NCBI GenBank assembly: GCA_000827265.1 | Contig: KN834809.1 | Coordinates: forward strand, 159,312-223,311 | Reading direction: 5' to 3' | DNA length: 64,000 nucleotides | Origin: Collybiopsis luxurians FD-317 M1 | Lineage: Eukaryota; Basidiomycota; Agaricomycetes; Agaricales; Omphalotaceae | Shown here: one piece after another, positions 11,903-23,935 of the stretch | Numbering within the stretch: the stretch's first letter is position 1 | Layout: each line of letters opens with the position of its first letter | Made by a program: the position numbers and the translations under genes | The notes under the pieces: model-generated | The model's input: only the letters and a program-made list of their open reading frames with translations | What the model was told of the DNA's origin: nothing | Database searches by the model: none

Positions 11903-12035
11903 TACAGTTCATTGGATTCATACAGCGGCAACAATTCATTGGATTTCTATAGCTGAACCTCCCGCAAAAACATTTTCTGAGGCTCTTGCGGTAAGGTACA
12001 GGTAAACTTACGGCGTGCAGCGGTATAAGCACCCA
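11903..12035. repeat. Duplicated hydratase block, copy 1 (right remainder)
   Basis: Matches 24411-24550 and is the rest of the block interrupted by the copia insertion. Similarity stops near 12035, beyond which CpG-poor sequence begins. Confidence 0.85.
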
Positions 12036-12349
12036 TACTTATATACGGTAGGCGGGAACCCCAAGGTTGATTTTTGATTTTCTAATTCTTATTTTTCATT
12101 GAATTGCAATTTTGGCTGATGCATTCGGCACAATATAAGGATGTTTCAAGTAACTTTTTAACATCCACTGGATGCTCAAATATCTTAAGAACTATCTTTC
12201 TGCGATAGCCAATGAGCAGTTTTGCAGAATTTGCAGAATTTGCTGATGAAAGTGGTATCATTGACAGTGGCCAAGGCTTGTATTTACAAAAAATTTTCTC
12301 TCTTCCAAACAATTTAAGATACAAATTATTCAGACAAATATAACTGTAA

Positions 12350-14790
12350 AGAGTATACCATCAGTCACTTTCTGTACCTTTGTCATCTTCCTGGAACCTC
12401 ACAAGACCCAAATCTTCACAGCGCTGATTACAAATGTGTCGTTGCTTGAAAATAAGAATGCCTTGTCTGCTGTAGTTGTTGAGTCCAAATAACTTAAAAG
12501 TATAGGATGACTTGTGTTAAAACATATGAAATTAACTGAAGAGAGACTTACTTTTCTGTTGAGTGTATGCCAATATCAAACAGAAGCTCACAGAGAATCC
12601 CATTTGCATTCTTGCCAAGGCAGGCTATTAGAGGTGGTAAATGGACATGTAACTGAGTGGAAAGTAATGTGGAGTAACTTACTTTGGATGTCAGCAAGGA
12701 CAAACATTTCATTGCTTGCTTAATATATGAAGTGAGCAAAGGCTGTTAAAATTGAACCCATCTTGCTGCTATGTTGAACATGAACATTGGTTCCACTGTA
12801 TTTCTTCATGGCATTGGTATGATGTGGTTCAATGAGCCAGGAAATGGCAACATCAAGGTCTTCATCATTGTCCGTGTCCAGGGTGGACCCAATTTCATTG
12901 AGAGAAATGCTAGAAGCAGGAGAAGGGAAGGGAGTGAACTTGTTTTGCAAGCCACACAAGGGTAACATCGAGATGATGGCCTAGTGAAAGTAGAGTTTCA
13001 TTAGAAAGTATAAGCTGACCTAGAGCTCACTGCTTGATATGTCAACACCCTGTTCACGAGCCTCTTTAATGAACCAGTCAAGGAAAAACTTGACATGGTA
13101 AATACATTGAGCCTCAAACTCAAGTTCCTGTGCATTATTAACCAATGTAAAGGACTAAAAACACATTTGGCAACATATAAGTCTGATGAATTTTGAAGTT
13201 TAAGCTGATACAAGTACATCAATAAAAGAAGAGAATGAAAATGCATAAGCTTACATTGAACTTCCTTAACATTTCCACTGCTAAATGGCTTATCATCTAA
13301 CTTAGCTGAGATCCCTTCTTTCTCTGGCCAGGTCACTGTCACATTTATGTGTTTGAAATCTTCTCAATCTTCAGTGATAGTTGCATACTGTAAAACAACA
13401 GCAGTGGAAGGGGTAGCAACAGCACTAAAAGATGATACCAGTGGTGCTTGCATTGAAGGCATCACAGCTGTGAAATGCATTTATGATCAGTAAAAATATA
13501 TACAACTTGATACAGAACACACATGTAACATTGCAACAACTTTCACCATAGCTGCTGCACTTACACTTTAAGTCCTTCAGTGGACCTGGTCTGATAAATT
13601 GCAAGGAACCTGGAATATCTGAAGGTGCAGCTGATCCAGTATGCTGCTCAAACTGAAGTAATAATCAGATATAGAATTTTGGGAATGAATGTAAAAGGTA
13701 GATACTTTACCTGTGGTACCTTGATGATTCCATGCAGCACAACATATTGCCCTTCTGGCTTTTTACCAAATCTCGAAGGGGGACAATGTTTATAGAGTTT
13801 AGAGTTGAGTTGAGCTGATGATAATGAAGCCAATAGAAATCCTTCAATGTTCCTACATTGGAGTCTTTTACAAAGGGAGTATTTGCAGACCACCAACAGA
13901 AACTGATATCATCTCTGCAAGTTGCATTAGAAACCAGGGTGAAAACCATTGAGTTAAAAGAAAGCATACATGGTAAGACTATTTTGTGAACCTTTATCCC
14001 AGTTGCAGTTCCATAATTCAGCCACATCTGTAAAAAATATCTAGGTATGATTATGATATTAACTTTCTGAAAAAAGACAGGAAAAGGGAAGATAAAAATA
14101 CCTTGCATAGTAGTCTCTTCCCAAAGAAGATTATCAAACACTCCAACTTGGGAAAGCACTATAATCTTGTTATTCTTGAGTGCTGCAGGAAGAACAATTC
14201 AAATGCAAGAACCATCACTAGTTTCATCTCAAATAGTATTGAGTGAACTAGTAGTCAGTGGTACTGTGGGCTTTGGGGCTTTACCCATGTGTTTCTGGGC
14301 TGCATTAGAATGGGCAACAGCAGATAAGTCTACTTGTGGTCCTTCATGAGGAATGGGGAGCATAGCAGTCCTTGGAGAAGGAGTTGGTCCTGAGTGTGAT
14401 ACTGCAGTGCCGGCAGCATTCAGCTCCTCTGATACACAGCCCCTGCAGTAGTTGCCTTCAAGAAATTGGATGGGCACTGCACATCTATGGCAGAATGGAA
14501 AATTCTAATAAATCAGTAATCAGTAAAACTGAGTAAAAAATGTTCAGAATGCATACCTGATGCCTGTCTCACTCTGCATCAGAAGGAGCCATAGCAATAA
14601 AGGCACATCTTGCACATTGTCCAGGGTTGATTTTTTTTGGAAAGTGACATCTGCAGACAAATGCCTTGGGATCCTCAGGCATAAGACAGAGAGTGAAACC
14701 AAGAGTTGAAGCTTGTGTACTATTAGACATGATGGAGTAGTTGATGGGGGATGATGGGGCAAGTTTGAATCTGAGCCCTTTTTATAGTGT
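12350..14790 (-). pseudogene. Alpha-kinase-domain gene relic
   Basis: The minus strand shows a chain of short open segments separated by GT-AG introns that together resemble the large agaricomycete alpha-kinase family: a cysteine-rich N-terminal part (NYCRGCVSEEL near 14430), then WLIEPHHTNAMKKYSGTNVH near 12840, SILTAFAHFIY, FVLADIQ, and the end part QGILIFKQRHICNQRCEDLG near 12420 (the zinc-binding C-terminal segment of alpha-kinases). A TAA interrupts FIY and ASNEMF at 12720, where family members have an open codon; a C-to-T change explains it. By eye only three CpG occur in 12481-13320. The kinase fold is no longer intact. Confidence 0.6.
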
Positions 14791-15140
14791 AGCATGCCTG
14801 ATTCTGCCTGCTTCAGCAAAAATGAATAATTGAATCAAATTATAATCCCAAAAGGCATCAAAAGTGTTGAACAATTTCATAGTTTCAAAATTATTCTGTA
14901 ATAACTGTAGCTTTATTGATCAAAATAAGTAGATAGGTCAAGTCATAATGTGTGAGAGTTCTATGAACACTATGAACACTAGCAAGAACTACAAGTAAAT
15001 CAATGTTAGTAAGTGCTAAGTAATCAATAAAGAGTCTCACCTCAGTTGTTTACAGACAAACTGAGGTGACAATACAAAACATGTCCAGTATAAGTACTAA
15101 AACAAAAGCTAGGAACAATACCAAACTGAATAATACATAC

Positions 15141-15242
15141 AGTACCTGCATTAACCTACATAAACCATAGTTCCCACAAAGTACCTGCATTAACCTACAT
15201 AAACTATAGTGCCTGCAAAGTACCTGCACTAACTACATATAT
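15141..15242. repeat. 39-bp tandem repeat, about 2.6 copies
   Basis: Units start at 15141, 15180 and 15219, each with AGTACCTGCA at its head. They lie upstream of the integrase-like relic. Confidence 0.8.
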
Positions 15243-15560
15243 ATATAGTACATACAATAGAAATATAAAGGCTGTAAACAGTGGGAACAGACTTCCCACT
15301 GTTTCTCAGGCTCACCACTTTGCCTGAGAATCCCAACATAATGTGTATTGCCATTTGTGGAAATGAAGAACAAAAATATTCTTGTAGTAACACCAAAACA
15401 ATCTCATTTTTGGTTTTCCATTATGGTCTTTAATCAATAATTTACAAGCATAAAATTGGCAATATTGCCTTTTTCCAAACACAATGGTTCAGTAGATGTA
15501 TAAATACTGCAGAGAGGAGGAGTGCTGCATCAACACATTCCCTTGCCTCCTCTCCTACTA

Positions 15561-16715
15561 TGGTCAACTCCACTGGCTCAAATGGAATTGATAATGGAAC
15601 TTGTCCTCCAGATGATGTTCTTAAAGATGCCCTGAAAAAATATGCCTTGCAAGGCCTTTCTCTTGATTTGCACCTATTACATTTGGAGAAGGAATTTGGC
15701 TACAAAATCAAGTAAGTGTCAAGTTTTATAACACTACATTTAGGGCTCATCTTTAATTCAGACATGAAACTTTGTGCAAATTGAATTGTCATTCAACATA
15801 CCCTTAGTTCAGAAACCTCCCACTTACTCTCTTTCCAAGGCTCTTGTATGTGACAAAATTGCAAAGGATGTGAGCTAAAAATATGGACCCTGACAAATCA
15901 AATGAGACCTTCAAACTGATGGAATTTTGATACCAAGGCTAGTATGCTTAGCTTTTAAATTGATGCATTTTAATTCTTATGCCCAACTTGAATGCAGGGA
16001 TACTATATGAAAGATCCAACAGGAGGAAGCACCAAAAGGTGCAGCACTTTGTGACCCAGCTGGAAGTAAGCAGAAGAAGATTAGAGGCCATCTCAGTGGC
16101 ATTGGCATAAATGAACAATGTCATGCTGATGGCTATGAGAAGCTAGCCAAGCTGGCACTCCATATGAGCAGTGTTGGAATACCAATCTATGGTATGAGGG
16201 ATCATGTGGGCAAGATCCAGATATTATGCACTGTTCCGAATGACAGGAATGAGCATGTAATTGGTCATGTTTACCTTGATTTTGTAGAGGAAAATGGATA
16301 TGGTGAATGTTCCTTCAACTCTGTGTGTTTGTTTTACTAATACTGACCCTTCTAATGTTTAGTCATTCCACTTCAGATGACTGTTGATGGCGGTAATGAG
16401 ACTGGAATTATGTATGGATTCCAACACTCACTTCAGTAACATTTATATCAGCAGCCATTATTGATATAATTTTGACTCTCAATAACTGCAGCTTTGCCTA
16501 TCCCCCTGATTTAGATGAGAGTCAGTACCCTACTTTTGTTTCACTCCAGAGCACTGACAACATCCCTGTTGAGTCAATGTGGTCATATTGGCAGAAAGCC
16601 AAGGGCACAACAATCTGTCAAGTTATTGCATCTGGGTATGAGCAGGGCTTCTTCATTCATCAGCAAAAGTACTTCAAAGCCTGGGCTCACTTTGATTCCT
16701 TTTGGGAAACCTGGA
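15561..16715 (+). pseudogene. Integrase-core-like gene relic, 5' part
   Basis: Begins MVNSTGSNGIDNG near 15561, after a TATA-like box near 15500. It then shows segments matching the agaricomycete integrase-core protein family: LKKYALQGLSLDLHLLHLEK, IPIYGMRDHVGK, IGHVYLDFVEENG, MTVDGGNETG (carrying one of the acidic catalytic residues) and NIPVESMWSYWQK (the conserved Glu-Trp stretch). Introns such as gtaagt at 15713 are visible, but stops and frame changes disable it. The C-terminal part continues at 18516 after an insertion. Confidence 0.6.
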
Positions 16716-18345
16716 GCTTCCTAGGCTACCTGGTAGACCCAGGATGCCAGAGTTGCCCAAGGTTGCCAGGAGACACCCCCCAAATCCTGTGCACACTCAG
16801 GCAAATTAAAGTAGCCCAAGGTATCCTGGGAATCTTTGAGCAGCCCTGAGAGCTCCCTGAGTATCCCTGAGTATCCCTGAGCATCCCTGAGCATCCCTGA
16901 GCATCCCTGAGCATCCCTGGAAGGTATCTGCTTATGTTAAAATCAATCTTGTAACCCTAGATAAATATCTAAACCCCTGTATATCTCATCTCACATATGT
17001 TTTGNNNNNNNNNNNNNNNNNNNNNNNNNNNNNNNNNNNNNNNNNNNNNNNNNNNNNNNNNNNNNNNNNNNNNNNNNNNNNNNNNNNNNNNNNNNNNNNN
17101 NNNNNNNNNNNNNNNNNNNNNNNNNNNNNNNNNNNNNNNNNNNNNNNNNNNNNNNNNNNNNNNNNNNNNNNNNNNNNNNNNNNNNNNNNNNNNNNNNNNN
17201 NNNNNNNNNNNNNNNNNNNNNNNNNNNNNNNNNNNNNNNNNNNNNNNNNNNNNNNNNNNNNNNNNNNNNNNNNNNNNNNNNNNNNCCCTCGTATATCTCA
17301 TCTCACATATGTTTTGAGAGCAACAAGGAATATATGTTAACTTGATTACATAATACAACAGTAGAAATATAACTCAAAGATGAGATGGGTAAGTAGACAG
17401 ATATTCAGTAAGCAGGAAAGTAAATGCAGTGTCAAGAAGATCAATCTAAGGTGATTAATCAGTATTAAAGAAGGGGAAAAAAAGACAAGAACTCATCCTA
17501 GATAATAGCCCTCCTCTCTACACAGGTCCTTGCCCTCAGACAGCAATATAGGCTTCAGGTGTGAATGTAGAATGCACAAAATGAATCTAAGATATTCAAT
17601 AAGCATAAGGAATCAAAAAAGTGATAGAAAGCTCACCAGGGCATGTTCTATTCCATCCAGTAGATAGTCAAAAACTTGCCCTAATCCTCCTTAATGTCTC
17701 TCAGCATCCAAGACTATGCTATTTCTCAGAGATATAGCATAAGAAATAAGAGATGAAAAGTATAGGGCAGCTGAAGTTCATTAGACATGGTAGTTAAGGG
17801 AAGAGAAGGAATGGGGTCAAAAAGAGGGCGTGCATAAAATTTCAACCAAAAGTCATGTGATGTCATGTGCTCAAGCCCACAAGCAGGTGATTGTCATTTT
17901 TTAAATAAAAAATCATGCCACTTCTTTAATTTCAAAAATCATGTCATTTTTTAAAAAAATTTCTGTGACAAGGCACCACTCTGTGAGTGTAATGACTTAA
18001 AACTATTATTCATACTTGGAGCAAAGGGTGTGTAATCAGCATAATTAAGCACAAGTTCATGTGTTCATGCCAAAAGATATTTCAAGTTATGGCCCATTAA
18101 TTGTGCCAATGCTGAGAACAAGTTTTTCATATAAATTTTACATTATGTTTCAGGTACACCAATATATCTCCCAGGGGTGCCCAGGGATACCCAGGGATAC
18201 CCAGGGATGGCCCAGGGATGGCCCAGGGATGATCCAGGGACTCTCAGGGAGACCAGGATTTGGACAAAAACCTGGGTAGCCCTGGCAAACTAGGCTGCCT
18301 AGAAGGCCCAAGATTACTCAGGATTTGGCAAAATTCCTGGGTTAG
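16690..18345. mobile_element. Nested non-autonomous element with inverted repeat arrays
   Basis: Left end: a tandem array of the 10-mer TGAGCATCCC near 16845-16920. Right end: an inverted array of CCCAGGGATAC/GG units near 18168-18240. Outside these arrays the two ends also resemble each other in inverted orientation (CTAGGCTACCTGG near 16720; the complement of CTAGGCAGCCTAG near 18290-18305). No coding capacity is seen between them. It separates the two parts of the integrase relic. Exact ends and target duplication cannot be fixed by eye. Confidence 0.5.
17005..17285. other. Assembly gap (run of N)
   Basis: 281 N. Near-identical sequence (GTATATCTCATCTCACATATGTTTTG begins on both sides, near 16979 and 17290) flanks it, so the gap may be a collapsed or artefactual tandem duplication. 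Confidence 0.95.
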
Positions 18346-18515
18346 GCACCCTGAGCTAAGGGTGATTTTGCTGATGTTGTAGGCAATCAACTTCATTTGT
18401 ACATCTTGTGGCTTCCTTTCAGCCAATCACTGACATTGTACCCACTCAGTAATCTCTTTCAATGGCTCTGGCCAAAAATTGTTCAGCAACATCTTGATGA
18501 TTTTTAAAAACACTT

Positions 18516-18800
18516 TCAATAATAGTGCACCCTGATATTAATGTGACAAGAGACTCCCATCTGGTGTCTCTCCCCAGGTTGTCTTCAATTTCCCTGAAAG
18601 ATATAACTTACAGAATGTTGGATGCCCTGTTGAGCCTGCTGCAGTACAAGCTCTTTGAGATAGCATTGTTATCAGCCAAGCTGAGGCATTCCAGCAGGTC
18701 TCAGATGAGTTTGATTCCTTAGCATACCAGGTTTATACCCAGATTGGACAACTGGAGCTTGATTGCAATAGTGGGTGAGCTATCTTTAACAAAATAATTC
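18516..18800 (+). pseudogene. Integrase-core-like gene relic, 3' part
   Basis: Reads DKRLPSG, then VVFNFPERYNLQNVGCPVEP, then (after frame changes) AFQQVSDEFDSLAYQVYTQI and a tail ending near 18800; this is the C-terminal pattern of the family that starts at 15561. Two stop codons near 18535-18541 sit where family members have Arg and Gln, as C-to-T change would produce. Confidence 0.6.
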
Positions 18801-21214
18801 ATATTCTTGACACTTATAAGTAAATACAAAGACAAGTATGCTTACATTTTTATGTTTATTTATGTTATTCAGTGAATGTCCCCCAGTATTGACTCAGTAA
18901 TCTATCTAATGTACATAAGTTTGTGACATTGACTGGAACAAAACAAGCAAAGCTGGGTGGCAAGGGAGACAATGATGCCGGACGCATCAGCAGAGATTAT
19001 TATTTAACAAACAATAAAAATTAAAATGTTACTGTACCATTGAACTTGCAGGATGGGCCATTGTGCATTGTGCATGGCATGTACAAGTCTGGATACTTAG
19101 AACAGTCTATGTATGTCCAATGCACAGTGGACACTATATATCACCCATGCAAACAGACTATATATCACAAGCATTCATTCCTACTGTCATACAACAATAT
19201 CTTGGTTTATGAATGCCATCATCTTCCTCTTCCAGGCATTGCTAATGTCATCAATCTCCCAAACAGTATTGTCAAAGTTGATAGGCAAATTCACACTAAT
19301 AGCCAAGTCTCCACACATGACAAGAATGAATGCTGAACCTTTCTGACCATGCACATGAGCATTCATGTTAACATGGACAACCTGATCCTGCAAAACATCT
19401 CTTACTGGCCCCACCTCTGTGATCTGCTCTACCTTGGTGTTGGTCACAAAAAATGCTGTCTCTTTACAAATGTGGCTTCCCAGAAAAAGGTGGTGCTGAT
19501 ATGTTACATACACAACCAACACTTTGTGGAATGCCTGCTGAGGACATATGTGAAGCTTGAATGCTTTGAATGTGGCTCAAGCAATGGTAGGACAGTGCTT
19601 GTCAATGAATTTGCACAGAGCCTTGATAGCGATGTGGCTGTTAGACCCCAACTGACTGCCACTCCTTCTCTTCCTTCTTTTCCTCTTTCTGCCACCCCTT
19701 CCCAACCACTGTCATGCTCACTAATTTCTCAACACTGCATCATGGTGTGCCTTCCTGTGATTTTACACATTCCTTACCATTACTCAGTATAGTTACTCAA
19801 TAACCATAGACCTATATAAACCCAGAAGTGAACCCAAGAAAGGCATGTTGGAATTACTGTAACTTTTGCCTACTTCTCTTGCTACTTTCTCCTTCTGCTT
19901 CTTTACTCTGTGATTCTCTTTTTGTACATCCCAATACAGTTATTTGTTCTGCTTAGCATTGTTCAGACCTCCCGCAAGCTCCAATTTGATACTTTTGAAT
20001 TGACACAGCTCTGAAATTGTGCCAACAACTTTGTCACTGCTCTCTCCTCACATTCACCAATACCTACTGCCTATCAGGGGTTATTTACCCTTATTCGGTC
20101 ACTCTTGCATCTAGTCCATGCATTTCTCACTTCCAAATGCAGTCATCAAGTCTTTCGCAGCTTCCTTTTGCACACAGGTCCCTGTGGAACCCTGCTACTA
20201 AACTATTACAGTGAAACTCAATATAATCACCAGTACAACCTACACTGTCCAATTCTTCTCAAAATCTAGTTCCAGTCCTAACAGTGGCACTCTAGTGCCC
20301 ACAAATCATGATTGGATCAGTTCATCTTGCACTTTTCCTTATGGAATGGCCAGTTCTTCCTCTGACATTTAACATTCTGTATAGAGGAACTGATAAAAAT
20401 ATGCATGTGCAAGAAGTGGAACACATAACCTAGAGAAGAAAATAAGAGATGATTTAAAGGAAGAAAAGCAAGGATGGACAGAACACTCTCAAAGTTTGGA
20501 GAGGGTACTACAGATTGAAGAACCATAGATGATCAACTAGAGGAAGATAGGAAGAGCACGAGGGAATATATATAGATATATTTTATATATAAAAGAGAGG
20601 AGGAAAAGAAGAGGACAAGAGGTAATGAACCAATGGTAATGGAAGGGCAAAGGGATGGTCATGAAAAGCAGCAATAATGACAGGCAGGAGGTAGTAAAGA
20701 TGTGGGGATTAAATGTCAAGAAGGCATGTCATAGCAGTCAAAAAAAATGGGGGTAAAAAAGAACCAAGGAGAAGCAACACAAAATCCACAGATATGGAGG
20801 CAATTGATCCCTACAAGGATGTGGAGAGAGAATCAAGGAGAGGTGCTTGAGAATAAAACAAGCTGGGACAGGACATACAAAGTGCACTAAGAGCAGCAAG
20901 GAGGGTGCATAGTAGGTGATGACCACTAGGATATGCAGTGAAGGGATTATACTGACAACAATGGTTTCCTGCATTCGCAAAAGCCAGAGACAGACACCGG
21001 GGAAAAAAAAAAAAAGTCAAGAGCAACAAGATGGTGGTGGTCAGAAAAGTCACACACATAACAGCAGTCACAAAAAGTGACAGATCCATATAAGGGGATA
21101 AAAGTTGAGTATAGGGAGCACTGTGAGAAAAAGGGCAAACTGCGCATAAGGACAATTCCTTCATTTCATTCCGGACTCATAATATTAAGTACTGATCAGT
21201 ACTTAGCTTCTGCC
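18800..21214. other. CpG-poor repeat-derived DNA, no supported gene
   Basis: AT-rich and nearly free of CpG. Between about 20440 and 21010 the plus strand is strongly purine-rich (GGAGGAAAAGAAG-type), and long open frames on the minus strand there are compositional artefacts. No family was recognised. Confidence 0.5.
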
Positions 21215-21420
21215 AACTCAAGATACTGTATTCACCACTGAACACTTGTCTGTCGAACATGCTGATCGGGGTGGCAAGAACTACTAGCCAGGCCCAGTAG
21301 TAAAGGACCAGGCTAAATTAATTTTCAAAGCCGGTGGCACATAATGAATTCGATTGATGCCATGTTAGAGGCTTCCAATTCTGCTGTATCGCAACTTTCG
21401 ATGTTTTGTGAGTTGAGCCT
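21215..21420. repeat. Diverged remnant of a third hydratase block (5' flank only)
   Basis: ACTCAAGATACTGTATTCACCAC and following bases match 6410-6655 and 24005-24250 with many substitutions. It is the upstream flank of the duplicated block, in the same orientation, placed just before copy 2. Confidence 0.7.
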
Positions 21421-22575
21421 CCTATGTTATCTTGTTGGTCGCACCACCTTTGCAACGGTCCTACATGTCTGCGCTCAGATAGATGGAAAGAAGAAAGCAC
21501 GAGAAGTCACAGATTGAAGCAAAATACAAGTAAAAGAAGACCTCAAGAACTGTCAAATTGTTGTCACTGCAGCCGCCCTCACTTGCTGAGAACCATAGGC
21601 TAGAGGTAACATGTACATCTTGGTCATTTGTTGCATTCCTGCATTTTGGACCAAATATTAAAGTGGCAATGGAAGAAAGGAAGGAAGTGTATTACACAGC
21701 ACGGTCCAAGATCTGAATGACCATACTCAATCTCACACATATGCAGGCTGTTACAATGCAGTGAATCACGAACATGTCATATGATATTGCCTAGTACTAG
21801 ACATTTTAAAACTATACCTGGCGATTTCTGTACCTTATGTAGATCCCCGGCTCTTGGCTCCATATGGTGGCCTGCGGCTGTAAAATCAATTCTTTCTCTC
21901 TCCCTCCAAGATATGATATGAATTCGGTGACAAGATTTCCTGTGTGCTCTCAAGGACCTTGGGAAGGTTTTTTTCTTCGCTTTTCCTTGCCATGACTTGA
22001 GAGGGACATAATCCCCCTCGGAGTAAAGAAGTGAGTTATGCCCGCTAGCTCGGCTTCGGGTAGAGCGGCTCTTGCTTGAAACCGAAGGCAACGTCAAGCG
22101 GCGGGGTCATTCCGTACCGGCTTGAAACGGCTCCAGGCGGCTGAACCGCGGAGTTCTTTCGACATCAAATTACTGGATTCCGGTTCTCTTGCTAATAGGG
22201 TTTGGATATCTTCTTAATTCCATCTAATTATGTGTCTGTGCTCTATCTAGTTCATTTCTCTAGTGCGATTTTAATGCAAAAACATCTGCCAGTGAGACTC
22301 TTACAATAGGGCCAATGCCATACTGAACACTTCCCTATCTTACTTTTCGTTACAACGTGGATAAACTACTTTTTGAACTTCATTCGAGGATTCTAAAGAG
22401 TTTGGGCTGTAATTCTTATACATATTCAGTTGGAAGAAATAGCATTTTCTACATTCAGGTAAATAGAGGAGCAACCCAGTGCTCTTGTTGTCAGCGATCT
22501 AAATCAGGAGCTTAGTCCGCTAATCGAGTCCTCTGACGAAGCTGAGGTTGTAATGTTGCGGCAGAAACACGGGGC

Positions 22576-23844
22576 TTAGAGTTTTGACTTTGGTTTTTTG
22601 ACATCCAGAGGCTTCCACTGAGCATTTGTATGAGCTACAATCTAAATGAAAGAAGAAAGAGGAGAACTTACCCAAGGGTACCATGAAGAAGCATTCTCTG
22701 AAAGTGTGTCTGTATACTTAGGACGCCTTCTCTTTATGAATGATTGTGCTCCCTCGACGGTGTCCTTGCTCGTTCCAATGATCTTTATAGCTCTCGATTC
22801 CAAAAGATGATTCTCCTCGATACTGGCACCTGATCGGTGTAAAAGGCCTTTGGTATAAGCGTACGATACCTGTCCGATATTGTAAGCGACGTTCTTTGCG
22901 AATTCGATAGCTATGGGCAGTATTTCCGTCCGGGTGGGGAGGATTTTGTGGTAGAGGCCGGCGAGGAAGGGTGCATCGGGTTTGTGTCCGTCTCCGCTGA
23001 AAAGGATGTATGCAGCGTTGGATTCGCCGATGAGGCGGGAGAGAAGGTATGTGGATGTAGCTGGACATGAATATCAGGCAGTTAGAGGAGGGTGAGGAAA
23101 CCATTAGTGGTGATGGTACGTACACTCTGGGACAATACTGAGCCGTACGAAAGGGAATGTCACCTTCGCACCGGCCCAGATAAACCGAAAATCGAAAGGT
23201 AATTGTAAAGCAGTAGCTCCAGTTCCAGACTTGTAAAAGGCAAGAAGTGGATTGAAAATTTGCGAGAATTTAGAAGGATGCAATTGGTTCACATACGGCA
23301 TGTCCATTCACGGCGGCGATGGTGATTTTACGGTTGTTGTATATGGCCATGGCGACTTGGCCTCCAGGATCCCGATGTTCTATCGCACACTATTTATAAT
23401 TCAATTCAAATGAAGTGATTGCGGAAAGCCTTGCCGTGCTCTTTGTCCTCCTTTCTTCCGAGAAGGGCCGAACCATTGACGACCTCGTCCATATCAGCCT
23501 GTGGAGCTTTCAGTACCGAAGAGCTCGAAAAACAGTTACGAAGCTGGTACGATACTGACCCCTGCACAAAAGGCTGGAGCGGCTGGGTCAGCGGTGAGGA
23601 TGATAACGTGAACGCGATCATCCTCATCTCCCAGCTGGAACACGCGAATAAGCTCTTCGCTCATCTTCACAGAAAACATGTTCAGTCTAGAAAACAACGC
23701 GTCAGTTACGAAAGCGCGTTGAACTGCACCTGTATAGTGCGCTACTCACTTTTTAGGTCTGTTCAGCGTAATGATGAGAATACGATCTTCGAGTTTTGCA
23801 GTGATTGTGGTAAGCCCGAGTGCGGTGTAATCCGTGGCAGACAT
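22576..23844 (-). CDS. Peroxisomal enoyl-CoA hydratase/isomerase, paralog 2
   Basis: Exons 23750..23844, 23560..23686, 23435..23498, 23297..23379, 23124..23229, 22672..23060 and 22576..22617, 301 aa, each the same length as in paralog 1. It ends PKSKL (PTS1), indicating beta-oxidation in peroxisomes. The proposed catalytic acid in SIVPE (residue 158) is Glu, as in the third paralog. The GC-AG intron (23380..23434) is retained. All frames are open, so the gene looks functional. In exon 6 it differs from paralog 1 at many codons (for example GDGHKPDAPFLAG against GDPQKPNAHYLAS), while neighbouring exons are nearly identical. Confidence 0.85.
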
Positions 23845-23928
23845 CGTTGGGGCGCGTAATGGTATACGTGGACCAGGAAAGGTTTGGAGGGGGAAGTAAG
23901 TACCGGCTCGCCGCTCCACATTAGAGTC

Positions 23929-23935
23929 TTTTATA
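23929..23935 (-). promoter_or_regulatory. TATA box of hydratase paralog 2
   Basis: TATAAAA on the minus strand, same distance from the ATG as in copy 1. Confidence 0.5.

Noticed and set aside
19187..19792. Overlapping frames of 111 and 147 codons on opposite strands
   Set aside because: Both sit in CpG-depleted DNA and no protein family was recognised; left as repeat-derived.
20311..21164. Several open frames on the minus strand rich in Leu, Ser and Phe
   Set aside because: They follow from a purine-rich plus strand in CpG-poor repeat DNA; no motif order, start context or family match.
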